Origin: Streptomyces sp. WM6386
Lineage (GTDB): Bacteria; Actinomycetota; Actinomycetes; Streptomycetales; Streptomycetaceae
Reading direction: 5' to 3'
NCBI RefSeq assembly: GCF_000972385.1
Contig: NZ_JXTE01000004.1
Location: forward strand, 62,001-126,000
Length of the DNA: 64,000 nucleotides
This document shows, one piece after another, positions 1 to 8,512 of the stretch (the stretch's first letter is position 1; every line of letters begins with the position of its first letter). The notes under the pieces are model-generated. The model did no database searches. It was not told where the DNA came from and was given only the letters and a program-made list of their open reading frames with translations. The position numbers and the translations under genes were made by a program.

Positions 1-15
1 TACGGACTGGGTCAC
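1..15 (-). CDS. 5' end of a gene running off the left edge
   Basis: A GTG codon at 15 on the minus strand begins GTG ACC CAG TCC GTA (M-T-Q-S-V). It is preceded by GGAGG at 21-25 with five bases between. Only five codons are visible, so the product cannot be named. The upstream region holds a CRP-like palindrome at 123-138. Confidence 0.45.
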
Positions 16-122
16 GGGAGCCTCCTGGTCGGTCAGCGGCGCGTCATTCGGGGCGGGCCGGCTGTCCCTTCTCACTGATCGAGATAAGTGGGCCGGGCGG
101 TCCATTTATTTCTTGTAGTGGA

Positions 123-138
123 TGTGACGTGCATCACT
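123..138. promoter_or_regulatory. CRP-like palindrome
   Basis: TGTGACGTGCATCACT matches the classical TGTGA-N6-TCACA layout of CRP/FNR-family sites in nine of ten fixed positions. It lies about 110 bp upstream of the minus-strand gene that leaves the window at position 15. Apart from it, the stretch 30-269 shows no credible gene. Confidence 0.35.
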
Positions 139-269
139 ACCGCGGCTGCGGTGGCAGGTTCAACTGTGTGCCGGCAGTCCCGCGGCTTCCCGCGTCAGGT
201 GCCGACGCCCCTGTGTGAGGCCGGAGTGGGTGGCGACCCATGGGTTCCCACGACCGCGACGTCCCGAGG

Positions 270-965
270 TCAGTTGCTCTTGCCCGGTGTCGGCATCGAG
301 GTGGCCTGGCCGGCGCGGAGCATGGCCTTGTAGAGGGGTTCGTGCCCGGGTGAGGCGGGCAGGGGGCCGCGCGTCGGGGTCTCGAGGGACTGGATGAGGA
401 GGGCGACGACGCGTCGCCACGCGTCGGGGGCGGCGTCGCCGGTGGCGTTGACGACGCCGGCGTTGGCCATGTGGATCAGTACCAGGTCCGAGGGGTCGAA
501 GTCCTCGCGCAGACGGCCGGTGGCCTTGGCGCGGTCGATGAGGCGCAGCATGGCCTCGTACGCCTGGTTGCGGCGTTGCTCCAGGACCTTGGCGGTGGGG
601 AAGGTCATGGTCAGGACGTCGGCGAAGCCGTTGTCGGCGGCCTGCATGGCGCAGGCGGCCTCGATGTAACCGACGAAGCCGTTCCAGGGGTCGGGGTCCT
701 CCAGGGCGACGGTGACCGCGTCGGCGTAGGCCTCCATGCGGTCGGAGAAGACGGCGTCGACCAGTTCCTCCTTCGTGGGGAAGCGGCGGAACATGGTGGC
801 GATGCCCACCCCCGCCACGCGGGCCACGGAGGCCATGGAGGCGTTCAGGCCGTCCCGCGCGAACACCGTGCGCGCAGCGGCGATGATCCGCTCCCGGTTG
901 CGCTCGGCGTCACTGCGCAGAGGCTGAGTGACGGGAACGTCGGGGTGCTGGGCGCCAGGTGTCAT
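270..965 (-). CDS. TetR-family transcriptional regulator
   Basis: This 231-residue protein has an N-terminal TetR DNA-binding domain at about residues 20-70, with the helix-turn-helix around MASVARVAGVGIATMFRRF. The helical C-terminal half is a typical variable ligand-binding domain. No Shine-Dalgarno sequence precedes the ATG. A TAGACT -10-like hexamer lies seven bases upstream, which suggests a leaderless transcript. Several CTATCC half-sites and a perfect palindrome lie in the 200 bp between it and the divergent DUF805 gene, so it probably represses itself and may control that gene. The ligand is unknown. Confidence 0.9.
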   Translation of the reverse strand: MTPGAQHPDVPVTQPLRSDAERNRERIIAAARTVFARDGLNASMASVARVAGVGIATMFRRFPTKEELVDAVFSDRMEAYADAVTVALEDPDPWNGFVGYIEAACAMQAADNGFADVLTMTFPTAKVLEQRRNQAYEAMLRLIDRAKATGRLREDFDPSDLVLIHMANAGVVNATGDAAPDAWRRVVALLIQSLETPTRGPLPASPGHEPLYKAMLRAGQATSMPTPGKSN

Positions 966-992
966 GCCGGGCAGTCTAGCAATCGGATTGCC

Positions 993-1116
993 CTATCCAT
1001 TTATGCCACCGAACTGTGGTCCGGTGATCGGAACGGCCTATCCACTTTCAGTGCTACGCTGGCCATCGGTGAAACGGAGTGGCCTATCCGTATCACAAAA
1101 TGGATAGCTCTATCCA
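993..1116. promoter_or_regulatory. Probable TetR operator array
   Basis: CTATCC occurs at 993-998, 1038-1043, 1084-1089 and 1110-1115. The last is half of the perfect 16-bp palindrome TGGATAGCTCTATCCA at 1101-1116. The first overlaps the expected -35 area of the TetR gene and the palindrome lies 58 bp before the DUF805 start. This is the layout expected for a TetR autoregulator that also controls the divergent gene. Confidence 0.55.
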
Positions 1117-1173
1117 ATTTCTGCCCCTGCTGCGACCCCGTGCCCCTCTGACGCTTCTGCGAAAGGATCCGCT

Positions 1174-1551
1174 GTGACCAGCATGTCGTTCACCGACGCG
1201 GTACACACGTGCCTCACTGCCAAGTACGCCACGTTCACCGGTCGCGCCCGCCGCGCGGAGTACTGGTGGTATTCGGTGCTGTACGTGATCGCCACCCTTG
1301 TGATCGTCGGGACCAGCCTCGCGATCGAGGTCCCGCTGCTGAACCTCCTCCTGCTCCCGTTCATCGTGCCCATGCTGACCGTCTCGGTCCGCCGGCTGCA
1401 CGACACCGGCAAGTCCGGCCGACGGATGCTCATCGCCCTGATCCCGGTCGCCGGCCCGGTCATCTACCTCGTCGCCATGACAGTGGACGGCACCCCGGGC
1501 GCCAACCAGTACGGCCCCTCTCCCAAAGCCGTCGCGCATCCCGTCGGCTGA
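1174..1551 (+). CDS. DUF805 family membrane protein
   Basis: A 125-residue protein begins at GTG 1174, with AAAGGA seven bases upstream; an ATG at 1183 is an alternative. It contains the DUF805 signature: an early GRARRAEYWWYSV motif, two to three hydrophobic segments (about residues 35-70 and 88-108), the RRLHDTGKSG motif, and a C-terminal tail with GTPGANQYGPSPK. The family is of unknown function and sits in the cytoplasmic membrane. The divergent TetR gene and the CTATCC sites between them suggest that regulator controls it. Confidence 0.88.
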   Translation: MTSMSFTDAVHTCLTAKYATFTGRARRAEYWWYSVLYVIATLVIVGTSLAIEVPLLNLLLLPFIVPMLTVSVRRLHDTGKSGRRMLIALIPVAGPVIYLVAMTVDGTPGANQYGPSPKAVAHPVG

Positions 1552-1747
1552 GCGGGTCCCGTCGGACGTCGGTCGGCAGCACCAGGGCTCGTCCCCCGAC
1601 GTTTCCTTGGAGGCCACCCGAATGGCGGCTCCCGCTTGACGGGCGGACGATGGAGTGGTGGGGCTCGGCCCCCGCCGGTGCCGCGTGTGGTGGCCGGGAG
1701 ACGGAGACCGGCCCGGCCCGAGCGAGCGGTCTGAAGGGAGCGTCGAC

Positions 1748-2113
1748 ATGCTGGAGATGAAGATCCTCGACAAGCCGGACGAGCGGCGGGACTTCCCCCG
1801 GGGGCATCTGGAAGCCGTCCATCTGACGGGCCTCGACTTCGCTGTGGGGACGTTCGAACCGGGTTGGCGCTGGTCCGAGTCCGTGGCGCCCATCGCGGGG
1901 ACCAGCAGCTGCGAGGTCCACCACAACGGCTATGTGGTCCAGGGCAGGATGCACATCCGCATGGACGACGGCAAGGAGGGCGAGGTGGGCCCGGGCGATG
2001 TCTTCGTGGTCTCGGCGGGGCACGACGCCTGGGTGGTGGGCGACGAACAGTGCATCGTCTACGACTTCGCGGGCGGCATGGCCAAGGACTACGCCAAGAA
2101 GGGTGACGGCTGA
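1748..2113 (+). CDS. Cupin domain protein
   Basis: This small single-domain cupin has 121 residues. ATG 1748 is chosen because AAGGGAG lies seven bases upstream; a longer reading from 1655 has no ribosome site. The beta-barrel motifs are visible as SCEVHHNGYVVQGRMHI (motif 1, about residues 56-72, with two metal-ligand histidines) and GPGDVFVVSAGHDAW (motif 2). Such proteins bind a divalent metal and act as dioxygenases, isomerases or ligand sensors; nothing here shows the substrate. It stands alone between the DUF805 gene and the convergent VWA gene. Confidence 0.85.
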   Translation: MLEMKILDKPDERRDFPRGHLEAVHLTGLDFAVGTFEPGWRWSESVAPIAGTSSCEVHHNGYVVQGRMHIRMDDGKEGEVGPGDVFVVSAGHDAWVVGDEQCIVYDFAGGMAKDYAKKGDG

Positions 2114-2227
2114 CTTCCGGGGTCGGCCTGCCGTACGGAAACCGATCGCTTTACCTGGGTGACACCGGCCCGCCAGCCAGCGCCGGGCGTCCTGTCCGGC
2201 CTTATGTCCATCCGGACCGTACGGCGC

Positions 2228-3580
2228 TCAGATCGGCAGGAGCCGTCCCACCAGCGTGCCCAGCTGCTTCGCGTTGCGGCACTCGTGCATCTCGACGAGC
2301 TCGGCGTACTCCGGCGCGGCGGAGTCGCCGGTACCCCACTGCGCGTGCTGCTCGGGGTTCAACCAGTAGACGCGCCGGACCCGTTCGGAGATCTGCCGGA
2401 CGGCCGCGAGGTTGGGGTCGCTCATGTTCGTCCGGGCGTCCCCGAGGACGAACACGGTCGTGCGCGGGCCGACCGCGTCGCCGTAGCGCTCCGCGAACTC
2501 GCCCAGCGCCATGCCGTAGTCGCTGCCGCCGTGATAGCCCGTGAGTGCCGCCTCCGACCGGATCCGGGCGCCGAGTCCCGCCGCGTCGGCCGCGCCGTGC
2601 TCCAGCAGTCCCGTCACCTCGTCGATCCGGTTGACGAAGGCGAACACCCGCACCTTGCTGAACTGGTCGTGCAGGGCCTGCACCAGCAGCATCGTGAAGT
2701 CCGAGAAGCCGGAGACCGAGCCCGACACATCGCACAGCAGCACCAGTTCGGGCCGCGCAGGGCGGCGCCTGCGCAGTACGGGCTTCATCGGCACCCCGCC
2801 GGTCGACAACGAACCGCGCAGGGTCCGCCGCAGATCGATCGTGCCCCGGGCCGCCCGGCGCCGACGGGCCGCCAGCCGGGTGGCCAGCTTCCGCGCCAGC
2901 GGCTGAACCGTCCTGCGCAGCTCGGCCAGTTGGGCCTTCCCGGCGAACAGGAAGTCGACCCGGTCGGCCGTGGGCCGCACCGCACGCCGGGCGATCTCGT
3001 CCCGATCGCGCCGCTCCGCCACCCGACGCCGTGCCTCCGTCGCCACCGAAGCGCGGAAGGATTCGATGCGCCGCCGGATCTCGTCGTCGAGCAGTCGGTC
3101 GGCGAACCCCGAACTCCCGCCCTGCGCCCGGACGTCGGCGCGGACCCGGGCGAGCAGCGTCTGCGGGCGGAGCCGTTCGAGTGTCTGGTACGACGACCAG
3201 CCGTCCGAGGCGGGGGAGGAGCCGTATCCGCCGAAGCCGTCGACGGCCTCGACCGCCAACCGGGCCATCATGGCTTCGTCGTTGGCGGCGAGGGCGGCCG
3301 CCAGCCGGTCGCGCAGGTCGTCGCGGTCCGTGGTGCCGGCCTCCGGCGCGCCGACGCCCCGCGGGAAGTAGAGGTCGAAGACCGGGTCGAACACCGGCCG
3401 TTGGGCCGTGCCGTGCAGCAGCGTCGCCGCCAGCCCCTCGCGCAGCAGCTCCCGGTCCGCGAGGCCGAGCGCCGTCATCGCCTGGGCGGCGTCCACCGTC
3501 TCGCCGGTGCCGACGCGGATGCCGTGGGCGCGCAGGGCGGCGACGAGCGACGTGAGCCGCTCGGCGACCGGTGTGCTCAC
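2228..3580 (-). CDS. VWA-domain protein (CoxE-like)
   Basis: A 450-residue protein starting at GTG 3580 overlaps the stop of the upstream MoxR ATPase by four bases (GTGA), so the two are translationally coupled. The N-terminal two thirds are arginine-rich and helical. A von Willebrand A domain starts near residue 275 with the metal-ion-dependent adhesion motif DVSGSVS (Asp284). MoxR ATPase/VWA pairs act as metal-insertion or complex-maturation chaperones, and the CoxE-like arrangement is the best match. No client enzyme is adjacent, so the target is unknown. Confidence 0.85.
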   Translation of the reverse strand: MSTPVAERLTSLVAALRAHGIRVGTGETVDAAQAMTALGLADRELLREGLAATLLHGTAQRPVFDPVFDLYFPRGVGAPEAGTTDRDDLRDRLAAALAANDEAMMARLAVEAVDGFGGYGSSPASDGWSSYQTLERLRPQTLLARVRADVRAQGGSSGFADRLLDDEIRRRIESFRASVATEARRRVAERRDRDEIARRAVRPTADRVDFLFAGKAQLAELRRTVQPLARKLATRLAARRRRAARGTIDLRRTLRGSLSTGGVPMKPVLRRRRPARPELVLLCDVSGSVSGFSDFTMLLVQALHDQFSKVRVFAFVNRIDEVTGLLEHGAADAAGLGARIRSEAALTGYHGGSDYGMALGEFAERYGDAVGPRTTVFVLGDARTNMSDPNLAAVRQISERVRRVYWLNPEQHAQWGTGDSAAPEYAELVEMHECRNAKQLGTLVGRLLPI

Positions 3581-4434
3581 AGCGCGTCCAGATCGAGCTT
3601 CGCCGCCGCCTTGAGGACGTCGTCCTGATGCTTGAGGAGGACGCCCAGGGTGTCGCGTACGACACTCTCGTCGAGCGTGTCGGCGCCGAGCGCGAGGAGG
3701 GTGTGCGCCCAGTCGATGGTCTCCGCGACCGATGGCAGCTTGCGCAGGTCCATCGCCCGCAGCGCCCCCACCACCCGGACCACCGACTCGGCGAGCGCCG
3801 CGTCGAGCCCCGGCACCTTCAGCCGTACGATCCGGCGCTCCAGCTCCTGATCGGGGAAGCCGATGTGGAGGAACAGACAGCGGCGGCGCAGCGCCTCGGA
3901 CAGCTCGCGGCTCGCGTTGGAGGTGAGGACGACGAAGGGGCGGCGGGTGGCGGTGATCGTGCCCAGTTCCGGCACCGTGACCTGGAAGTCGCTCAGCACC
4001 TCCAGGAGCAGGCCCTCGACCTCGACGTCCGCCTTGTCGGTCTCGTCGATCAGCAGGACCTTCGGGTCGTCGCCGCGGATCGCCGTCAGCAGCGGGCGGG
4101 TGAGGAGGAACTCCTCGCTGAAGATGTCCGTGCGGGTCTCGTCCCACGTCTCGTCGCGGCCGGCGCTGATCCGCAGCAGCTGCTTGGCGTGGTTCCACTC
4201 GTACAGCGCCCGTGACTCGTCGACGCCCTCGTAGCACTGCAGCCGTATCAGCTCCGCCCCGGCCACTTGGGCCACTGCCTTGGCGAGCTCCGTCTTGCCG
4301 ACCCCGGCGGGGCCCTCCACCAGGAGCGGCTTGCCGAGCCGGTCGGCCAGGAAGACGGTCGTGGCGACCGAGGGCGAGGCGAGATAACCGGTCTCGGCGA
4401 GGCGCGCGGAGACGTCGTCGACGGAAGTGAACAA
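3577..4434 (-). CDS. MoxR-family AAA ATPase
   Basis: This 285-residue AAA+ ATPase has Walker A GPAGVGKTE at about residues 40-48, Walker B VLLIDETDK, sensor SNASRELSEALRRRCLF and a C-terminal lid. TTG 4434 is chosen as the start because GGAGG sits at 4441-4445, six bases upstream; reading further upstream adds a non-conserved leader. It is the first gene of a two-gene operon with the VWA protein, and the pair probably remodels or matures a protein complex in the cytoplasm. Confidence 0.88.
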   Translation of the reverse strand: MFTSVDDVSARLAETGYLASPSVATTVFLADRLGKPLLVEGPAGVGKTELAKAVAQVAGAELIRLQCYEGVDESRALYEWNHAKQLLRISAGRDETWDETRTDIFSEEFLLTRPLLTAIRGDDPKVLLIDETDKADVEVEGLLLEVLSDFQVTVPELGTITATRRPFVVLTSNASRELSEALRRRCLFLHIGFPDQELERRIVRLKVPGLDAALAESVVRVVGALRAMDLRKLPSVAETIDWAHTLLALGADTLDESVVRDTLGVLLKHQDDVLKAAAKLDLDAL

Positions 4435-4564
4435 CGGGGGCCTCCAGGTCGGCGGCGTGAACAGTCCAGGGCAGTGCACCTATCTAAGCGCTTGTTCAGC
4501 GCTCGTGTCACCACAAATGAGGGACGGCTGCCGAAGCAGCCGCCCCTGGTCGCGTACGTCCCTC

Positions 4565-5878
4565 TCACGCGGCCAGTCCCACCGCTTCCGTCGCCGGTGT
4601 GCGCAGTACCTTGCGGGCCGTCGCCAGACTCGTCCCCAGCGTCACCACCACGGCGACCGACACCACCGCGAGCCAGATGCCGAAGGCCTGACCCGGCAGC
4701 ACCGAGTCGGTGCGCACCACGGTGAAGGGGACGATCCCCGCCAGCGCGGCGACCGTGCCGAAGAAGACTCCGGCGACCGTCAGGACCAGCGTCTCGGCCC
4801 CGACCACACCGAGCACCTGGTTCGGCGTCGCCCCCGCCAGCCGCTGCTGGCCGAATTCCCGGCCGCGGTAAGTGGTCGCCGCGTACAGCGAGTTGACCAG
4901 CATCACGCAGACGAAGACCACGATGATCCCGACGACCGTGAAGTTCAGCGTCTCCAGGTTCTTCGCGTCCACTGTCTTCACGAGCCCCGAGGCGTCGATG
5001 GCGTCGCTCTCCACCGACTGCATGGTGAGCGTGGCCGTGGCCATCGCCGTGAACAGGATCAGCGACATCAGGATCCCGGCGAGGTGCCCGGCCCGCTCCC
5101 GCAGATTGCGCACGGCCAGCCAGCCCGCCGCACCCGACAGGTGCAGCCGGTCCAGGACGCCTTCGAGGAGCCGCGGTGCCGGCATCGCGAGCCCCACCGA
5201 CAGCAGGATCGCCCCGTACGCCGGCGGTGCCATCAGCGCCTCGTCCGTGCCGGAGAAGGCGAAGGTGGAGGCGGCCGACAGGGCGCCGGCCACGAGAGCG
5301 GCGTAGGTGAAGAACTTCCGCGCCCGACCGTGCTGTCGGCGCTGTCCGCCTGTCCCCCGCCGTACCGCGAGGAACGCGGCGCCCGCGGCGGCGAGCAGCG
5401 TGATGGTGACTCCCGACATCAACGCGATCGGACCGAAGGCGTGGTCGACCGAGGCCGCCACCTGACCGTTGTCCTGGAACACGTCCAGCAGCGCCCGGCC
5501 GCCGAGCATCGCCGGGCCGATCGCCAGCGCGGCGCCCACCAGGGCGACGGCCACCGCCTCACCGACCACCATCCGCTTGGTCTGCGCCGGCGTCGCTCCC
5601 GAGCAGCGCAGCAGCTCCAACTCGGCCGCCCGCTGGCGCACGTTGACCGTGAGTGTGGAGGCCACCGCGAAGAACACCAGCAGAGAGCCGTACCCCCCGA
5701 CCACGCTCGCCGCGGTCGTCAGTGTCTCCGCGCTCACCGAGTCGACGCCGCTCCGCGCCGCCGTGTCGTGCATCGAGTTGAACGTCATGATGATCGCCGC
5801 GCCGAGGAAGGCGGACAGCAGCGTCGCGAGGAACCGTCCGGGGCGTCGCCGGATCGACCGCATGGCCAGTACGAACAT
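4565..5878 (-). CDS. ABC exporter permease, FtsX/MacB-like
   Basis: A 437-residue membrane protein has an N-terminal transmembrane helix ([16 protein letters not shown]) followed by FtsX-type helix groups at about residues 60-180 and 295-430. The conserved cytoplasmic [19 protein letters not shown] motif precedes one FtsX helix pair, and [17 protein letters not shown] recurs in the second. It starts three bases after the stop of the ATP-binding gene. Such pairs export peptides, antibiotics or lipids, or act in envelope stress; the substrate cannot be inferred. Confidence 0.87.
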   Translation of the reverse strand: MFVLAMRSIRRRPGRFLATLLSAFLGAAIIMTFNSMHDTAARSGVDSVSAETLTTAASVVGGYGSLLVFFAVASTLTVNVRQRAAELELLRCSGATPAQTKRMVVGEAVAVALVGAALAIGPAMLGGRALLDVFQDNGQVAASVDHAFGPIALMSGVTITLLAAAGAAFLAVRRGTGGQRRQHGRARKFFTYAALVAGALSAASTFAFSGTDEALMAPPAYGAILLSVGLAMPAPRLLEGVLDRLHLSGAAGWLAVRNLRERAGHLAGILMSLILFTAMATATLTMQSVESDAIDASGLVKTVDAKNLETLNFTVVGIIVVFVCVMLVNSLYAATTYRGREFGQQRLAGATPNQVLGVVGAETLVLTVAGVFFGTVAALAGIVPFTVVRTDSVLPGQAFGIWLAVVSVAVVVTLGTSLATARKVLRTPATEAVGLAA

Positions 5879-5881
5879 GGC

Positions 5882-6667
5882 TCACACCCCCGCCGTCACG
5901 TCGTCGCCCAGGTGCGCGAGGCGCTCGGCCACCGCGTCCGCGGTCGGCGCGGTCAGCCCGCCGGCCAGCCGGCCGTCGGCGAGGAACAGCACCGAGTCGG
6001 CGTACGAGGCGGCGACCGGGTCGTGCGTCACCATCACCACGGTCCGCCCGTGCACCCGCACCGCCTCCTGGAGCAGCCGCAGCACATCCCGGGCGCTGCG
6101 CGTGTCCAGGGCACCCGTCGGCTCGTCCGCGAAGATCACCCGGGGCTCGGCGACCAGCGCCCGGGCGATCGCGACCCGCTGCCGCTGACCGCCGGACAAC
6201 TGGTCGGGACGGTGCCCGAGCCGGTCGCCGAGACCGACCTGCGTCAGGATCTCCCGGGCCCGCTTCCGGTCGACGCGCTGCCCGGCCAGCTTGAGCGGCA
6301 GCACCGTGTTCTGCGCGACGGTCAGCGTCTCCAGCAGGTTGTACTGCTGGAAGACGAACCCGATCCGGCCCCGCCGGAACTTCGTCAGCTCTGCCTCGCC
6401 GCCGCCCGTCAGCTCGGTGCCGTCCACGACGACGATGCCGCTGTCGGGCCGGTCCAGCCCCGCCGCGCACTGCAACAGTGTCGACTTGCCGGAACCCGAC
6501 GGACCCATCACCGCGGTGAAGGTGCCCCGGCCCAGGCTGAGCGTGATGCCGTCCAGAGCGGTGACGGCGCTGTCGTCGCTGCCGTAGGTCCTGGTGACCT
6601 TGACCAGCCGCAGCGCCTCGGCGGCGGGTCCCGTGTCGTGCGTACGTCGCGAGCCTGTGCGAAACAT
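5882..6667 (-). CDS. ABC exporter ATP-binding protein, MacB/LolD-like
   Basis: A 261-residue ATPase shows Walker [11 protein letters not shown]-loop FVFQQYNLL, signature [15 protein letters not shown], Walker [13 protein letters not shown] and H-loop VTHDP. ATG 6667 is preferred because GAGGTG lies seven bases upstream; the longer frame has no initiation signal. The EPTGALD motif is typical of the MacB/LolD class that partners FtsX-like permeases, here encoded immediately downstream. An inverted repeat at 6761-6782 upstream could be an operator. Confidence 0.92.
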   Translation of the reverse strand: MFRTGSRRTHDTGPAAEALRLVKVTRTYGSDDSAVTALDGITLSLGRGTFTAVMGPSGSGKSTLLQCAAGLDRPDSGIVVVDGTELTGGGEAELTKFRRGRIGFVFQQYNLLETLTVAQNTVLPLKLAGQRVDRKRAREILTQVGLGDRLGHRPDQLSGGQRQRVAIARALVAEPRVIFADEPTGALDTRSARDVLRLLQEAVRVHGRTVVMVTHDPVAASYADSVLFLADGRLAGGLTAPTADAVAERLAHLGDDVTAGV

Positions 6668-6760
6668 CGTCTTCACCTCTCGGTCCGGCACTCCGTGTGC
6701 CCTGACAGAGAAATTACGGAGATGTCGCGGGGACCACATTGGGCCCAGAACCCGTATCGG

Positions 6761-6782
6761 GGGGTGTACCCAGCGACACCCC
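6761..6782. promoter_or_regulatory. Inverted repeat upstream of the FtsX-type ABC operon
   Basis: GGGGTGT at 6761-6767 pairs with ACACCCC at 6776-6782 across eight bases. It lies about 95 bp upstream of the ATPase start and could be an operator for either divergent transporter operon. Support is the symmetry only. Confidence 0.25.
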
Positions 6783-6821
6783 GTACGGGTCACCCCAGCG
6801 AGCCGACGCCCTGGCCCGCCG

Positions 6822-7535
6822 GTGCAATGGAGTCGTGACCGCGCCCCCGGACGACTGCCTCGCGCGCAACAAGGGGGTCCCCCCGGTTCGAGCGAAGCCG
6901 AGAACTGGGGGAGGATCTGCGGCGAGTATCTGAGCACCCGCCGACAGATCGTCCTCGACGCGGTCGTCCAGCATCTGGAGCTCACCGCGGTCTCGGTGCT
7001 CATCGGCCTCGTCATCGCCCTGCCGCTCGCCGTGCTGGCGCGCCGCCGGGGCTGGGCGTCCGGTCCCGCCCTCGCCGTCACGACGATCCTCTACACGATC
7101 CCGTCCCTGGCGATGTTCTCCCTGCTCCTGCCCGTGTACGGACTCTCGGCCGGCCTGGTCGTGGCCGGCCTCGTCCTCTACCCGCTCACCCTGCTCGTAC
7201 GGGACATCCTCGCCGGGCTGCGGGCCGTCCCCGAGGAGACCCGACAGGCCGCCCGCGGCATGGGCTACGGCCCGATCCGCCTCCTCCTCACCGTCGAACT
7301 GCCGCTCGCCCTGCCCGCCGCGATGGCCGGCCTGCGCATCGCCATGGTCTCCGCGGTGTCGCTGGTGACGGTGGGCGCGATCGTGGGCTTCGGCGGGCTC
7401 GGCAACCTCATCTACGCGGGCGTGAACACCTACTTCAAGGCACAGGTCCTCACCGCCTCCGTGCTGTGCGTCGTGGAGGGCGTCTTCGAGGTCGCCGAAC
7501 GGCTGGCGCCCCGCTGGGCGAGGGGGACGCGATGA
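6822..7535 (+). CDS. OpuC/ProW-type ABC permease with disrupted 5' end
   Basis: The body, from ICGEYLSTRRQ onward, is a complete binding-protein-dependent permease of the betaine/choline class. It has five to six hydrophobic helices and an EAA-type loop (EETRQAARGMGYGPIRLLLTV). Family members usually begin near a CLxxNxWICGEYL motif. Here GTG 6835 opens with the matching V-T-A-P-P-D-D-C-L-A-R-N, but a 44-bp palindromic repeat at 6871-6914 separates it from ICGEYL and shifts the frame, so that reading ends at a TGA. The only in-frame upstream start is GTG 6822, which has no ribosome site and gives an unnatural leader. The product may be poorly made or absent. It overlaps the binding-protein gene by ATGA. 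Confidence 0.75.
   Translation: MQWSRDRAPGRLPRAQQGGPPGSSEAENWGRICGEYLSTRRQIVLDAVVQHLELTAVSVLIGLVIALPLAVLARRRGWASGPALAVTTILYTIPSLAMFSLLLPVYGLSAGLVVAGLVLYPLTLLVRDILAGLRAVPEETRQAARGMGYGPIRLLLTVELPLALPAAMAGLRIAMVSAVSLVTVGAIVGFGGLGNLIYAGVNTYFKAQVLTASVLCVVEGVFEVAERLAPRWARGTR
6871..6914. repeat. Palindromic repeat inserted in the permease 5' region
   Basis: The arms CCCCCGGTTC (about 6880-6889) and GAACTGGGGG can pair with one G-T wobble around a GAGCGAAGCCGA centre that is itself partly self-complementary. From memory, very similar elements (pairing GGGGG arms around CGAGCGAAGCCGAG) are scattered through Streptomyces genomes. The copy falls between two conserved blocks of one gene, so its insertion appears recent relative to the gene. 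Confidence 0.65.
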
Positions 7536-8434
7536 GGCGATGCGCGGGGACGGCCCTCGTCCTCCTGCTGACCGGCTGCTCCACGGGCCCCGCCCTGGAG
7601 AACCAGGGCGCGGTCACCGCCGCTCCCGGCGACAGCCACCAACTGACCATCGGATCCGCCGGGTTCACCGAGAGCGACCTGCTCGCCCAGATGTACGCCC
7701 TGCTGCTGAACCAGGCCGGCTACAACACATCGCTGCTCACCGTCGCCAACCGCGAACTGTACGAACCGGCCCTGGAATCCGGCCAGATCGACGTCGTGCC
7801 CGAGTACGCGGCCACCTTCGCCGACTGGCTCAACGCCAAGACGAACGGCGCCGACGCGGCCCCGGCCGGCTCACCCGACCTCGACGCCACGATGACGGCC
7901 CTGCTCCGACTGGCCGCACCGCACGGACTCACGGTCCTGGATGCGAGCAGGGCCGTCGACCGGAACGCCTTCGCCGTGAGTGCCTCCTACGCCCGGCAGC
8001 ACGACCTGAAGACCCTGAGCGAACTCGGCGCCTCGGGTCTGGAGGTGCGGCTCGCCGCCGGTGACGAGTGCGTCCAACGGCCGTACTGCGAACCGGGGTT
8101 GAAGAAGACCTACGGCATCGACATCACCGGCGTCGACCCCAAGGGCGTCGGCACCACCCAGGCCAAGCGGGCCGTGCAGAGCGGCCAGGACCAGATGGTG
8201 CTGACCACCACGACCGACGCCACCCTCACGGACTTCGGCCTGGTCCTCCTCACCGACGACAAACACCTCCGCTCCCGCGCCGGCAGCGAGGGGGTCACCA
8301 AGGCGCTCGGCACGCTGAACGACGTCCTGACGACGGCCGACCTGGCCTCCATGAACCAACAGGTGGACAGCTGGCGGCGGTTGGCGAAGGACGTGGCACG
8401 GACGTATCTGGCAGACAAGGGGCTGCTGACGTGA
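7532..8434 (+). CDS. Osmoprotectant-type ABC substrate-binding lipoprotein
   Basis: A 300-residue protein starts at ATG 7532, overlapping the permease stop. Residues 1-16 form a short signal peptide ending in the lipobox LTGC, so it is an extracellular membrane-anchored lipoprotein. The mature part matches the OpuAC/ProX family: TIGSAGFTESDLLAQMYALLL near the start and GQIDVVPEYAATFADWLN about 80 residues in. Expected ligands are glycine betaine, choline or related quaternary amines. It should work with the permease upstream and the ATPase at 10004-11154, both of which look damaged. Confidence 0.87.
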   Translation: MRRCAGTALVLLLTGCSTGPALENQGAVTAAPGDSHQLTIGSAGFTESDLLAQMYALLLNQAGYNTSLLTVANRELYEPALESGQIDVVPEYAATFADWLNAKTNGADAAPAGSPDLDATMTALLRLAAPHGLTVLDASRAVDRNAFAVSASYARQHDLKTLSELGASGLEVRLAAGDECVQRPYCEPGLKKTYGIDITGVDPKGVGTTQAKRAVQSGQDQMVLTTTTDATLTDFGLVLLTDDKHLRSRAGSEGVTKALGTLNDVLTTADLASMNQQVDSWRRLAKDVARTYLADKGLLT

Positions 8435-8512
8435 CGCCTCCGTGACGACGGTGACCGTACTGGTGCGGTGGGGAGGCTTCCCGGGGCCCGGCCGCGCGGG
8501 TACACCCGGTTC

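Noticed and set aside
4427..6838. 803-residue plus-strand open frame opposite the FtsX-type exporter genes
   Set aside because: Its composition (Arg, Gln, His, Pro-rich) is that of a GC-rich shadow frame, and the opposite strand carries an intact ABC ATPase and permease.
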